From NCBI GenBank assembly GCA_021399445.1, contig JAJTUQ010000005.1, forward strand, positions 3,534,001 through 3,598,000: DNA of 64,000 bases, read 5' to 3'. The position numbers and the translations under genes are program-made. The notes under the pieces are model-generated. The model searched no databases, was not told the origin of the DNA, and saw only the letters and a program-made list of their open reading frames with translations. Each line of letters begins with the position of its first letter. Within the stretch, counting starts at the first letter, position 1. Below are positions 1 to 10,135 of this stretch, piece by piece. Source of the DNA: Xylogone sp. PMI_703 (Eukaryota; Ascomycota; Leotiomycetes).

Positions 1-229
1 ATGTTTTAGGCCAACGCGGAAACCTCTAATGAATCGGGATATCCTACAGATGCTTGACGGTCGATATGGTTGGCGCTGGACAGCTACATGGGTGCCCTAG
101 CTCTTGGACAATATCCTATGCAGCACCTTCTATAGCAACAGCACGTAGATAATGTTCTACTCATATTTAGGCCATACCAGATCTATTAACTAGTGCCTAT
201 AATAAGATTACATCTACACACATATTTTC
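1..229. other. No gene seen
   Basis: AT-rich sequence downstream of the kinase-like gene on the minus strand. It probably includes that gene's 3' untranslated region. I see no open frame, repeat or RNA gene here. Confidence 0.5.
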
Positions 230-1138
230 TCATAGTTCAAGTCGCCTTTCTCCACCTTCTAAGAGCCATTTCTTAATCTTCTTCAGCCCAATCTCGTCAT
301 TAAATATGCTAGAGACCCCCTTAAATCCATCATTCCAGTCCGGAGTGCCCATTTCATGCAGCTCGACCCCAAATCGTTTACAAGAACCCATATCAATTAT
401 TATTGGCTTGTCCCCTTCATCAAGCATGATGTTCCTGGGGTTTAGGTCATTATGAGCCAATCCTAGAGAATGTAGATGCTTCACCCCAGCTACAATAGCT
501 TCGAAAAACGAAAGCCTGTTGCAATGTGGTTGACCATAGCCTTCGACTCTGGTTTGGAGTGTGGCTGCGTAGCGTTTCAATAAAATACCAACGACTCGAT
601 TGTTCTTCTCTAGGCACCCCTTGAATTCAACTAGGTTTGGATGCGAGTTCGACTGAAGGAATTGATATACTTGGACTTCTTCGAGAAAATCATCAGCAAT
701 AATGGTTGAACCTTCAACTTGATTATAAACGCTGATATTTGGTCGCTTGATCCAGGTGTCACTCTTGGGGCTATAGTCCGCAATAGTAACCAATGGCAGA
801 TCTGGAGTAACGGCCGGATAGATCTTGTCATCCGGCACACGACAGAGGCAATTATTAGCCTGTGCTATTGAAATTTGCTTCTTGGGTTTATTGAGAGAAC
901 CTATCCACGCAGTATAGGTGTCTGCTTCGACAAACACGAACTTGGTGCATTTGAACTTGATATTATTGCTTCCATCACTGTCAAAGCATTCATGCAGGCT
1001 AGTGAAGCTGGAGAAATCATTCACAATTGGCAGCTCCTGCTCCTTCCCAGGGAGTGAATTGAATGATGCATAGTTGTATCTCGTATTCATAATGATTTTG
1101 GTGCGTATCAGATCGTTGTTGTTGAGTGGAAGATACAC
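230..1138 (-). CDS. Protein kinase-like protein with HND/DMG catalytic variants
   Basis: Single-exon frame of 302 codons; a second in-frame start at residue 17 (position 1090) is equally possible. The C-terminal half is recognisable as a protein kinase fold: a helix C-like stretch DDFLEEVQVYQF (149-160), the HPNLV element before strand 4, the catalytic loop HNDLNPRN (229-236) where the usual HRD is HND, and IIDMGS (247-252) in place of DFG. The catalytic Asp (231), the Asn (236) and the metal-binding Asp (249) are kept, so activity is possible. No glycine-rich loop or VAIK lysine is evident in the N-terminal half. The protein stops soon after the activation-segment region, so it lacks most of a normal C-lobe. 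Fungi have large families of such short HND kinases of unknown role. It lies in an AT-rich accessory region with no close neighbour. I am fairly sure of the fold and know nothing of the substrate. Confidence 0.7.
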   Translation of the reverse strand: MYLPLNNNDLIRTKIIMNTRYNYASFNSLPGKEQELPIVNDFSSFTSLHECFDSDGSNNIKFKCTKFVFVEADTYTAWIGSLNKPKKQISIAQANNCLCRVPDDKIYPAVTPDLPLVTIADYSPKSDTWIKRPNISVYNQVEGSTIIADDFLEEVQVYQFLQSNSHPNLVEFKGCLEKNNRVVGILLKRYAATLQTRVEGYGQPHCNRLSFFEAIVAGVKHLHSLGLAHNDLNPRNIMLDEGDKPIIIDMGSCKRFGVELHEMGTPDWNDGFKGVSSIFNDEIGLKKIKKWLLEGGERRLEL

Positions 1139-2328
1139 GTTTATTAGATCGCAAAAGATGGCTTTCCCAATCGTGAAACCAAGTTTATGCTTCTATATAT
1201 TAGGCTCTAACAGAAGTAACAAAATTCACTAGATGCGAATGTTGAGACGCCGGCTCCCATTGATTCTATTATATATTGCTTTCCGTGATCTCTTTCTATA
1301 CTTACCCTTATGTCTATAGGTTGTCGTTGCTGACATTGGTAGAATTTATTTAGCGTTTGGGTGTGCGGCAACATATCAGCGCCCAACTAGCCTCTTTCCT
1401 ACGTCACACTTACGCACCTTTGAAATTATCTAGGCTATTTAATTGAATGAGATGACAGAATCAACTCTTTAATTCATCATCAATTTCAAATGCTTATCTT
1501 ACAAGATTATGGGGTTGTGGGCATGTATTATTATTACAGTGCTTCAACCTCTCAGTTACTGAGTTGTCTCGCTTTCTAGAGATCTCTTAATATATTTTAT
1601 ATTATTGGATATTGTTCCAACAGCTCAACCTAAGTTTACATCATATAGAGAAGATTTACCGCCTCAACATTTTCTCTCGGATGCTGTGAGAACGCAGATA
1701 TAGGGAGGTATCAGCAACCAGTTCGACTCGAATTCTCCTTTTGTTCCGAGAAATACCAGTTACCGTCATTTTACACTCTCTATAAAACAATATCATAAAC
1801 TTACATATGTCAATGAGATATCCAGTGTAGCATTGTAACCGTAACATAGCGGCAAGAAAAGCGTTATTCGAATGGCGTGTAGAAGAGAATCAATATTAAA
1901 AGATAAATTAAGCCTAGATTTGAATGACATTTCCCACACGCAAAGTGATTGTTCACATAATTAGTGCCTCTTGCCTACATGAGAGTTGCCTCGCCTGTGA
2001 GTTCAGCTTTTAGGCAGCTGGAGCCGAAAAGGGAAACGCGAGACGAGGACTTTCGTTCTTGAAGGACATGAATCGTAATTGTAGTGAGATAGTTGCTATC
2101 ATTTTAACTAATTAAACAAGAGTATTATTGGTTCGTTACCATATGAGTCGCATGGATTAAACCGGCGTGGATGTCCCGCATCTATGCAGCTCGAAGATAG
2201 TATTTCGAGTCCATTTATCTCAGTCCTTTAAAATCCTAATCTGTGCTCCGACATAAATTTATTACTCATAGGTAAGAGACCTAAGAGATTCTTTCTGAAC
2301 ACTATACCAATGATCAACAAGAAAAGCA
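1139..2328. other. AT-rich intergenic region
   Basis: About 1.2 kb between divergently transcribed genes, so it should hold both promoters. I see only short frames with no recognisable product and no clear repeats. Confidence 0.45.
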
Positions 2329-2994
2329 ATGCCTATATTCATTAATCAGCAATATGACCGACTTCCTGATCTTAAGTCAGAGGCGGGAATCGATGATGAG
2401 ATGCCGAGAGCTGTTAATTCTAGGAGTTGTAGGCTGGATAGCAGCCTGTCCCTATACGCTGTCATTATAGGACTTTTGTCCATCTATGCGTTTGGTGCGA
2501 CGATATTCATTATCCTAACTGGCTTTGACAGAAACATTCCATCCAAGGGAGTGGAACGCAGATTTACCTGTGGTAACTCACCAGCCGAAGCAACGGACAA
2601 CGGATGCATATTCGATCAACTTCTAATGGGATGGACTCCAATACAATGTCCTCAAGGAGGAACTGAAGAATTCATTGATTATCAAAGAAAAATGGGTTGG
2701 AAGTATTGGCAGGACCTCAACATGACGAAGGAAATTCCACGAGAGTCGCTTGGGACGGCTGTCGGGACGATATATAGCACAGAACTGGAGCACAGTGCTC
2801 ATTGTGCGTTTCTGCTGCGTCGCGCTTTCTGGGTGGCAGAACGAACTGGTCAGATGAGGCTCAGCTGGGAACATCTTCATCACTGTGCAATGTATATGCT
2901 GAATATCACTGCCCGTTCGTCTACGTGGGCAGATATTAACACAGCTTCCAAAATCCACTATGATAGCTGTTGGGTTACGCAAGCAGAACTGTAA
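2329..2994 (+). CDS. Single-pass membrane protein with two HxxHC motifs (UstYa-like architecture)
   Basis: Uninterrupted frame of 221 codons. Residues 41-66 form one hydrophobic membrane segment after a polar N-terminus. They are followed by a luminal-type region with CGNSPAEA (81-88), NGCIFDQLL (91-99), GWTPIQCP (101-108) and then HSAHC (155-159) and HLHHC (182-186). The CGxSxxEA..GCxFD signature belongs, from memory, to a large fungal family of small type II membrane proteins. The paired HxxHC motifs are shared with UstYa (DUF3328) oxidases, which act on ribosomal peptides such as ustiloxin and cyclochlorotine. The two families may be distant relatives, but I cannot show it. A true UstYa gene lies about 9 kb away (12035-13204), which hints at a shared pathway. 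No precursor peptide is visible nearby. Protein start and end look natural; function is unknown. Confidence 0.65.
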   Translation: MPIFINQQYDRLPDLKSEAGIDDEMPRAVNSRSCRLDSSLSLYAVIIGLLSIYAFGATIFIILTGFDRNIPSKGVERRFTCGNSPAEATDNGCIFDQLLMGWTPIQCPQGGTEEFIDYQRKMGWKYWQDLNMTKEIPRESLGTAVGTIYSTELEHSAHCAFLLRRAFWVAERTGQMRLSWEHLHHCAMYMLNITARSSTWADINTASKIHYDSCWVTQAEL

Positions 2995-3741
2995 AATATA
3001 GAAATAGTCAATAAATCTTTGCAGAACTTCGCTTGAGGTTCCATATTCTATACCGTTGTGCCATGATTCCAGGATGATGGCCTCCTGGGGAGTGCTTTAG
3101 TAACCCACGGCTTGAGCAACATCGTATATACCACCTGAGATTGCCCCTGGAAGTTACTTTACTATCTACTGTATGGTAGTGATAGTGCAGGACAGATAAT
3201 TGACCGCATTGTCATACACCATCCGTTTGATAGTCTTCATCACTTTAGTAGGTAGAATAACAGCTCATTGTCACACGCCAATCCTAACATGAGGAAAATC
3301 TGTTTTTGTCCGGAAAGGTGAGCAGGACTGCTTTACCCGTGGTTGAAGGTGAGCCAAAGGTGAGCGATGGTAAGAGGACCAGCATCGAAGGCGACTGGTT
3401 TTGGCTCCTCAGCTACAACTGCTGCCAGCTACTGTAAAATTGGAACAAGTGAGTAAGGATTCCTTCAGAGCTGGTTCTGATCCTCGTAAGCCAAAGCCGC
3501 ATCTACCAACAGTGTCCACGGCGATGAGATTACATGCACGTGCCTGCGTCAAGCAGGTTCCGAGTTCGAAACCCAAGATCTAGGGCCGAAACGCAACTGT
3601 TATCAATGTGTTATGAATCCCGATCCCCGATAGGGATGTAATGGACGCAGGCACACAATATATGGCATACTGGGGTGTATATATAGGCCTGGACTGGATT
3701 TAAGAACCGCGCTAGTCGTGTAGATGTAGCTGAGGCCTATA
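2995..3741. other. Intergenic region between convergent genes
   Basis: Roughly 750 bp between two convergent genes. It contains only short frames. A GAGTTCGA word near 3562 resembles an RNA polymerase III B box, but no matching A box or cloverleaf is found. Confidence 0.45.
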
Positions 3742-6700
3742 TTATACGTGTCTAACGAAGATCTCGATTCCACCGAAAGTCCGAGATTCTTTCTTGACCT
3801 TGTCCACCTCGGCGCTCCCCTCGCGCGCAACAAGCTCTTCCATAAGCAAAGCCGCAGTCTTGAGCAATCTGCTCTGCACGGCGAGCCCGGAGCTATGCGC
3901 AAGCTCCTCCTGCGCCTGATCCGCGCTCGCAACCGCCTGGAATATGTAGCCCACGAGAAACGGTAGCTGGCTCTCGCGCTCGAGGTACCCCGGTCCAAAG
4001 CACTTGATGAGTACAGGCTCGAGCTCTTGAGCCATCATACGCAGGAAGCGATATGCGCGCATGTGGAGGGCGAAATAGTTCACGTTGAGTGGAAATGTTT
4101 CCTGTGAAAACGTAGTTCCGGTTAAGCACACGCCACAAAAAAGAAACAAAAAAACCAAACATGTCCTATGAAAAAGAAATGGATTGAAGAGGACTTACTT
4201 CCCGGATACAACTTTCGAGAGCTTTGACTAATTGAATTGCTGTGAAGTTATTTGCTAGGTTCTGCTGTTTCGCTGCACGTCGGGGACCTATTTGAGGAGC
4301 CGTATCATTCTTATCTGATGCTTCTCGACGTCGCTGCTCTTCGGCAGGCAGAGAATATTTATCTGATCGGCCAAGTATCTTCTCGATCGCGGCACGGCTT
4401 AGAGTGAACACCCGGGCTATTTGGTAGTCTTTATATTCCTTTTCAGTAGAGGGACTTTGAAACAAGTCGGCAAGGATGGATTCAGTCAGCATCTTTCGAG
4501 GTCCGCGTCTTGATGGTTGCAGAGGTGCTTTATTGTTGCGTTGATTAGGTGCAAAGGCAGACACGGACCACCCCATTACTAGAACAAATCTCTTAAGGTA
4601 CTCTTGAGCTTTATCTGGGCGTGCTCCAATAAAAATTCGCTTGGGTGTGTTGGCAAGAATCGTACATTCTAGGTCCATCCAGGGCGACCTCAAGAAACCT
4701 TCGGATTGCGCAGCATTATATAGATGTAATAATGCTGGGAGGGCTCCCCAGGCATTAGCAACTGTAACACCAAGTTTCTGCATCTGAATCCGAAGCTGGA
4801 AAAGCATCATTCCGCACAGCACAGGATGTCTTTTCAGGAGCACAAAACTCTTTTCTTTCCCCATAATCATTCCCGCTTGTTTATAATACTCTTGTCTTAT
4901 GGGATGCAGAAAATCTTGGAGGATCCACATTTTGTACTCAAAAATCATGTGTCTTAGTACTTCATTATTCATTTCGGGCCACGCAGAAAGATATGTATCC
5001 TTGGAAAAGTCAAGAAATTCTTGAATAGTATCGACAGATCGCGTTGCCTAGATATTTTACCCAATTAGCATGCTCGGCAGGAGATTGTAGGTAGACTACA
5101 TGTAGTTCTTGAATTGTGAGATCTAAAATAAAATAAACCTACAGCGACAGTGAGCTCAATAAATGGTCGGCTGGTAGTTCCCAGAAGCATATAGTGAATG
5201 TCCAATTGCACCTGAAGAGCAAGCACAAGCCAAATCGAAATCTCTTTAGTATGGACCATTTGAACCACACCTTTTGTGAGACTATCCTCTCCAAGAACGT
5301 GTACAGGCTTCTTAGTCCGTGGATCCAGAAGTCTGGAATAAAACATAAATTCTGGCAGCAGGCGTTCGAGAAGAACGATTTTATCCTGATTGAACTTTTC
5401 TCGTGGATCCAGAGCATGTTCTACAAGATCCAGCTTTCCAAAAAACTCAGGCTTGCAGATTGGAATACGTGACTGTTGAATAACTGGTAGGAACGAAGAA
5501 AGAATCTGATAAACCGGTAGACACAACCAGTCAGCGATATCAAAGAGATGAAAATTGTAGGGATCATCAGGACAAATTTTATCGTGGTGATTCAATCCTC
5601 TGTCTTGGGCCGCACGAATGTACATGAACTTTTGTAATATATGACCTTCTTTACCCTTGAACTGTTCTGCTAGATCATCGGGGATAACGAGCTTCAATTC
5701 ATCCAGAAGTTCTTGTGCAGATCGTTGGAATATTTCAAATGCCTTCGAAGTGAGCTTACCGAGCATGTTTCAGATACAATCGGATTGTTACTTACTGCAT
5801 TTGTTGCAACAGCAATAGGAAGCAGATCAAGTTGGCCGTGCTTGTAACCAGTCCAAAGGTCTTTGATGTGCTCTCGTGCGACGTTGAAGTCCTCAAAAAA
5901 GCAGTACAGTAGCCAGACAAGCTCTTCGCTGCTAGGATCTTCTTTATAGACGACCTTGCGTAGTGGGTGCATGTCTGGGGGCTCTGTCATGGTTTTCTCG
6001 GTATCAGGCTCGATTTCCAAAAGTTCAAACAAATTCGCAGCTTTAGCCGCGGCATCATCTTTGTTCTCAGCCTTGGGAAAATCTGGGGTGATTCCAGTCC
6101 CAGGGCCTCCAAGAATACGTAGCACGCTCTCTAGTATCTCAATGAAATATTGATGAGTTGCATTACTCTCGGCAAAATCTAAAAAGTTGAAAAAAACGGG
6201 GGGTTAGTCAGTTAGTATTGCGGTATTTGATGTGCCATGTAATAAGTTAACATACCAGTACTCCATGCATCGCCAGGCAATTGCGAGAAGAATCTAGCAG
6301 ACTTCTTCCGTCCTTTGATAACTTCTTTAATCAAACAAGTAACCCAGAGTGGGACTGCAATTTTAGGATTTTGAGAACCTGCAATCGCCTCTGCAAGTGC
6401 TATAAACTCCTTCACTCCGAAATTCATGTAAGCTAAAGCTACGGGCTCATGAGACGAGGAGCTGATATCTCTTTGGCCATTCTTCGTCGTCGTCTTCCTC
6501 TTGTTCTCCTTCTTAGCCTTTTTGGCTCCATTGGGTTCAGATTCTTCAGCGGCAACTATATCTTCATTCTTCTCTACCGGCGTATAGCCGCATTTTTCCG
6601 CATTTCGATAAAGCCAATCGAAGATTTTTCTGGTCCCAGATTTATAACGGGCCTGAGCAGGAACTAATTAGTCACGGAACTGAAATATCGCAATTAATGC

Positions 6701-6757
6701 ACATATACATACATAGGATCCGGATACAAAAGACTGCGCAGGAATAGAGGTTGACAT
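3742..6757 (-). CDS. DUF6604-type protein of unknown function
   Basis: Six exons: 6757-6713, 6652-6256, 6178-5796, 5754-5143, 5047-4199 and 4101-3742. All junctions are GT..AG and the sum is 2,646 nt, giving 881 residues. The N-terminus MSTSIPAQSF followed by a spliced YKSGTRKIFDWL segment is the start I associate with the fungal DUF6604 family: an initial YK.GT.K..W block, then a basic KKAKKENKRK patch, then a long helical region. No catalytic motif, membrane segment or nuclease signature is recognised. Intron 3 (5795-5755) is only 41 bp, near the lower limit for ascomycetes; if it is retained the frame shifts and terminates early. A pogo-type transposon ends 107 bp upstream of the start codon, within the probable promoter. 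The family name rests on recollection of the N-terminal pattern; the gene model itself is solid because all phases agree. Confidence 0.68.
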
Positions 6758-6864
6758 TATTATGGAGATTAGTTCTTTGGTAGTATGTCTTTGTTTGTGG
6801 TGCAGAATGTTAACTAATGTCACATACGTGTTATGTAATCATCACATGTAGCTTAGTTAACTTA

Positions 6865-6967
6865 TACGTTCGGCTTACACAGCTCCCACCACCTTACTTA
6901 CGTAAGATGGTGAGGGTCAGCAATACGCAAAAAACACCAATACGCAAATTTTGCCTCCAATTTCATA
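6865..6967 (+). repeat. Left terminal inverted repeat of pogo element (103 bp)
   Basis: Matches the reverse complement of 8747-8849 base for base; the two arms diverge immediately inside position 6967. Confidence 0.95.
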
Positions 6968-7013
6968 TCACCCCAATCTTCGAGTGCAATTTACCCACAA
7001 ATATCAACACAAT

Positions 7014-8693
7014 ATGGCCGAATCACGTATTGCAGAAGCAATAGAATATATTCAATTAAATCCACATGCAAAAATCGCACCAATTGCACGTTCTTTTAAC
7101 GTTCCCTACCATAAACTACGCGCGCGTCTCAATGGTCGGCCTCCATCATCTTCACGCGGAGGACACAATAAAAGGCTATCTGAGCCTCAAGATACTGCTC
7201 TTAAAGATTATATGATGTTGCTATATCACTCTGGAACACCTGGGACCATGGAAACTCTGATTCAAGCGGCTAATCGATTACTATACTACTCCGGTATTGA
7301 TGATACTGTTTCTCACAGATGGGCAAAACGATGGATTACAAGGAATCAGGAATACTGGAAGCTTATACGACCTAAACCAATATCTGTACAACGACGGCAA
7401 GCGCATATACAAGAAGATATCAAGGCACACTTTGAAGAGTTCAAACGGTGCTGTCAATATTGGGGGGTTCTTGAAGAGGATATATCCAACTTTGATGAAA
7501 CAGGGTTTCAGATTGGTGTGATATCTGGTGGACGAGTAATTGTTCCTGCCGATTGTAAAGCTGCTTATATATCTGATCCTGAGAATAGGGAATTGGTTAC
7601 AGCAGTAGCAACAATCAATTGGGGAGGTCAAAAAGTGCCACCAATGATAATATTCAAAGGTGCATACCACTTGCGCAAGAACTTTGATAACGATATGGAC
7701 CCTGATATTCTTTGGACTCGATCAGAAACAGGATTTTCGAACGATCGGCTTGGAATTACATATCTTGAACACTTTGATAGATTTACAGATAAAAGTAAAA
7801 AAGGTCAATATCGTCTTCTTATTTTTGATGGTCATGGATCTCATTTAACACAAAATTTTGTTGATTTCTGTTGGCAACATCGCATTCGCCCTTTTCAACT
7901 TCCACCACACCTTACACACCTTCTTCAACCTTTAGATGTTGGAGTATTTCAAGGTCTAAAACACCATTTCAAAAAGGCGGTACGACAGGATGTATTTATG
8001 GGTGCAATTGACGTCTCAAAAGTTGACTTCTTTCGTTATTTTCAACGCTTTTGGGATCATACATTCAAACGTTATACAACGCAATCAGCTTTCAGAAAGA
8101 CAGGATTAATTCCATTGAATGCTGAAATTGTATTGAAGAAAGTCAAATTATATCAAGGCAAACAAACAATTGAATCTGACGTATCGTCAGATACATCTGA
8201 AGATGCATTTGAAGATATATTTGATAATTCCAACCCTAGCACACCACCACAAACTTCATGGGCAGAGTGGTCTACACCTCTTACTTTACGCACATGGAAG
8301 AGAGGGATGGAATATATACGAGCACGTACAATTGAATCAATCAACGGTATTGATATTACACCTTCTGTTGTACGTGTTCAAGATAAATTAGGTAAGGCAG
8401 CCGAAACCTCAATGTTACGAGGTGCACTTTCAACTCAACGTGTATTTGATCTTAGCCTTGCGGCTGAGCGACGCCGAACCAAGCCAGATGGTAATAAGAT
8501 TGTACAAAAGTATGGTGAGATATATGGACGTCAAGCATTGCGTCAAATTGAAGAAGATAGAGCAGAGGAAGCCAGAGTGGTCAATATGAGGGAAGCTCGG
8601 CTTGCGCGACCATGGCGCACAAAATATAAGGTAATTGTGTCTGATCTTGACAAATGTAGTATATTTATAAAGCAAAGATATCATGTAGAGTAG
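7014..8693 (+). CDS. Pogo/Fot1-type DDE transposase (CENP-B-like)
   Basis: I choose the ATG at 7014 (559 residues): it gives the expected N-terminal helix-turn-helix immediately (IAPIARSFNVPYHKL, about 21-35). The in-frame ATG at 6951 lies inside the terminal repeat. The protein has a Psq/CENP-B-type DNA-binding region (roughly 1-120, including HRWAKRWITRN at 101-111) and a DDE superfamily-1 catalytic core. The acidic triad is visible: D161 in NFDETGF, D272 in IFDGHGSH and D308 in LQPLDVG. The gap between the last two is 35 residues, the DD35D spacing typical of Fot1/pogo. No stop or frameshift is present, so the enzyme could be active. The C-terminal part is basic and acidic mixed, as in related fungal transposases. 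Transcription presumably starts in or near the left terminal repeat, 47 bp upstream. Confidence 0.93.
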   Translation: MAESRIAEAIEYIQLNPHAKIAPIARSFNVPYHKLRARLNGRPPSSSRGGHNKRLSEPQDTALKDYMMLLYHSGTPGTMETLIQAANRLLYYSGIDDTVSHRWAKRWITRNQEYWKLIRPKPISVQRRQAHIQEDIKAHFEEFKRCCQYWGVLEEDISNFDETGFQIGVISGGRVIVPADCKAAYISDPENRELVTAVATINWGGQKVPPMIIFKGAYHLRKNFDNDMDPDILWTRSETGFSNDRLGITYLEHFDRFTDKSKKGQYRLLIFDGHGSHLTQNFVDFCWQHRIRPFQLPPHLTHLLQPLDVGVFQGLKHHFKKAVRQDVFMGAIDVSKVDFFRYFQRFWDHTFKRYTTQSAFRKTGLIPLNAEIVLKKVKLYQGKQTIESDVSSDTSEDAFEDIFDNSNPSTPPQTSWAEWSTPLTLRTWKRGMEYIRARTIESINGIDITPSVVRVQDKLGKAAETSMLRGALSTQRVFDLSLAAERRRTKPDGNKIVQKYGEIYGRQALRQIEEDRAEEARVVNMREARLARPWRTKYKVIVSDLDKCSIFIKQRYHVE

Positions 8694-8746
8694 TAGAGCC
8701 TATAATAGCTTTGTGGTGGGGAGTAATTAGGGTTTCAATTGAAGGG

Positions 8747-8849
8747 TATGAAATTGGAGGCAAAATTTGCGTATTGGTGTTTTTTGCGTATTGCTGACCC
8801 TCACCATCTTACGTAAGTAAGGTGGTGGGAGCTGTGTAAGCCGAACGTA
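8747..8849 (-). repeat. Right terminal inverted repeat of pogo element (103 bp)
   Basis: Perfect partner of 6865-6967. The adjoining TA at 8850-8851 is the right copy of the target-site duplication. Confidence 0.95.
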
Positions 8850-8875
8850 TAGTTGGAGCGTGGGGTATTTGTGTA

Positions 8876-8915
8876 CATAAGCGATTCAAGGAATGAATGA
8901 GCCACCCCATGTAAG
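8876..8915 (+). repeat. Left terminal inverted repeat of Tc1-like element (imperfect)
   Basis: Aligns without gaps to the reverse complement of the right end at 10136-10175, with scattered mismatches in the outer part and a strong core at GAATGAGCCACCCC. Confidence 0.75.
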
Positions 8916-8995
8916 GCGGTCAAGCGAATATATAGCCGCTTTTATTCGCGTTCATTGTTTACTTTGTCCTTCCTTCTTTATTTACATATATTTCT

Positions 8996-10052
8996 ATGGC
9001 TTGGGATACTCCTACTCGTGTGCGATTCAAAACTCAAGTTCAAGATGGCTATTCCGAACGTCATTCAGCGCAAATATTAGGTATTCCTTATAGTACAGCT
9101 CAAAAATGGCTCAAAAAAGGGGATCGCGTACAAAAATCAACAGGGCGACCACCTTCCATTCCTGACAGTACAGTTCTTGCAATTATTCATTGGTTTACTG
9201 GCCATTTTGAACGACGTCAAGCCTCAATAAAGCAGATCAAAAGAGAATTCAATTTAAAAGTCTCTAGGCCTACAATTTTTAAAGCTCTTGCACGCTTTGG
9301 ATACCACCACCATATCCCTGATTCCAAGCCTGGAACTTCAAAGAAAAACAGACTATTGCGATGGACTTTTTGTGTTGCAAATTGGGATAGGCCATTATGG
9401 TATTGGAGGAATGGTATATATACAGATGAAACTATTGCACGGACAGACATGCACAGACGTCAACGAATATGGAGAGCAAGAGGTGAAAGGCAAAGACTTG
9501 ATTGCATACAGTTTACCTTTCATTCTGGCCATCAATCTGTTATGGCATGGGCAGCTATTGGTTACAACTACAAGTCAGAGCTTTATTTCGTTTCATATGA
9601 AGGAGAAGGCAAAGGATTCACACAAAAAAAGTATGCAAAGCAAATTCTTCAAGGGCCACTGAAAGAAATATTTGAGGATTTGGAGAAAGGGTATAAAACA
9701 CCGGGAGCATACTGGTGTGTAGAAGACAATAGCCGTGTGCATGGTAAGAAGAACTCGGCCAAAAACAAAGGTTTATGCAATGGGATTCGAATAGAGTGCC
9801 ATATCAATTCAATTGAATGGCCTCCTCAATCGCCTGATTTGAATCCAATTGAAAATATATGGCGAGTCCTCAAACAATTGCTTAGAAATCGCAAACCAGA
9901 GGGTGGGTGGAAGCTGGAGGAGCTCAAAGCGGCTATGCAAGATATATGGGAGAATGATATCAATTGAACGGCATATCAATCACTTTATTGATACTATGCC
10001 TGAAAGAATAGCTACAGTCAGGGTGCGGAAGGGAGGCCCTTCAGGCTACTGA
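8996..10052 (+). pseudogene. Tc1/mariner-type transposase with a C-terminal frameshift (DD41E)
   Basis: The open frame from 8996 to 9967 encodes 323 residues. It has a helix-turn-helix (about 8-45, SERHSAQILGIPYSTAQKWL), a second DNA-binding part and a DDE core: D144 in YTDETIA, D244 in WCVEDNSRVH and E286 in SPDLNPIENIW. It stops abruptly at WENDIN. The family's usual C-terminal tail, with TMPERI and RKGG, continues in another frame up to 10052, so a small indel lies near 9950-9965. The spacing between D244 and E286 is 41 residues, not the 34 of classical Tc1. Loss of about 28 tail residues probably inactivates it. A natural shorter protein remains possible. Confidence 0.82.
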
Positions 10053-10135
10053 GTAATAATAGCTGTAATAGTAGTAATATGATGGTGGTAAACAGCCATA
10101 TGCAATTTCCTTATTTGGGTGGCAGAATTACCTCG

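Larger units (their letters stand above)
6865..8849 (+). mobile_element. Fot1/pogo-family DNA transposon, apparently intact
   Basis: A 1,985-bp element bounded by perfect inverted terminal repeats of 103 bp (6865-6967 and 8747-8849). It is flanked on both sides by the dinucleotide TA (6863-6864 and 8850-8851), the target duplication expected for Tc1/mariner/pogo elements. It encodes one uninterrupted transposase. The identity of the two repeats and the intact frame argue for recent insertion. The repeats contain a palindrome CTTACGTAAG (6897-6906 and 8808-8817) and two direct copies of CAATACGCAAA spaced 17 bp. Placement is immediately upstream of the minus-strand gene at 3742-6757. Confidence 0.93.

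Noticed and set aside
3555..3580. B-box-like GAGTTCGAAACC suggesting a transfer RNA gene
   Set aside because: No A box at a suitable distance and no cloverleaf can be drawn around it.
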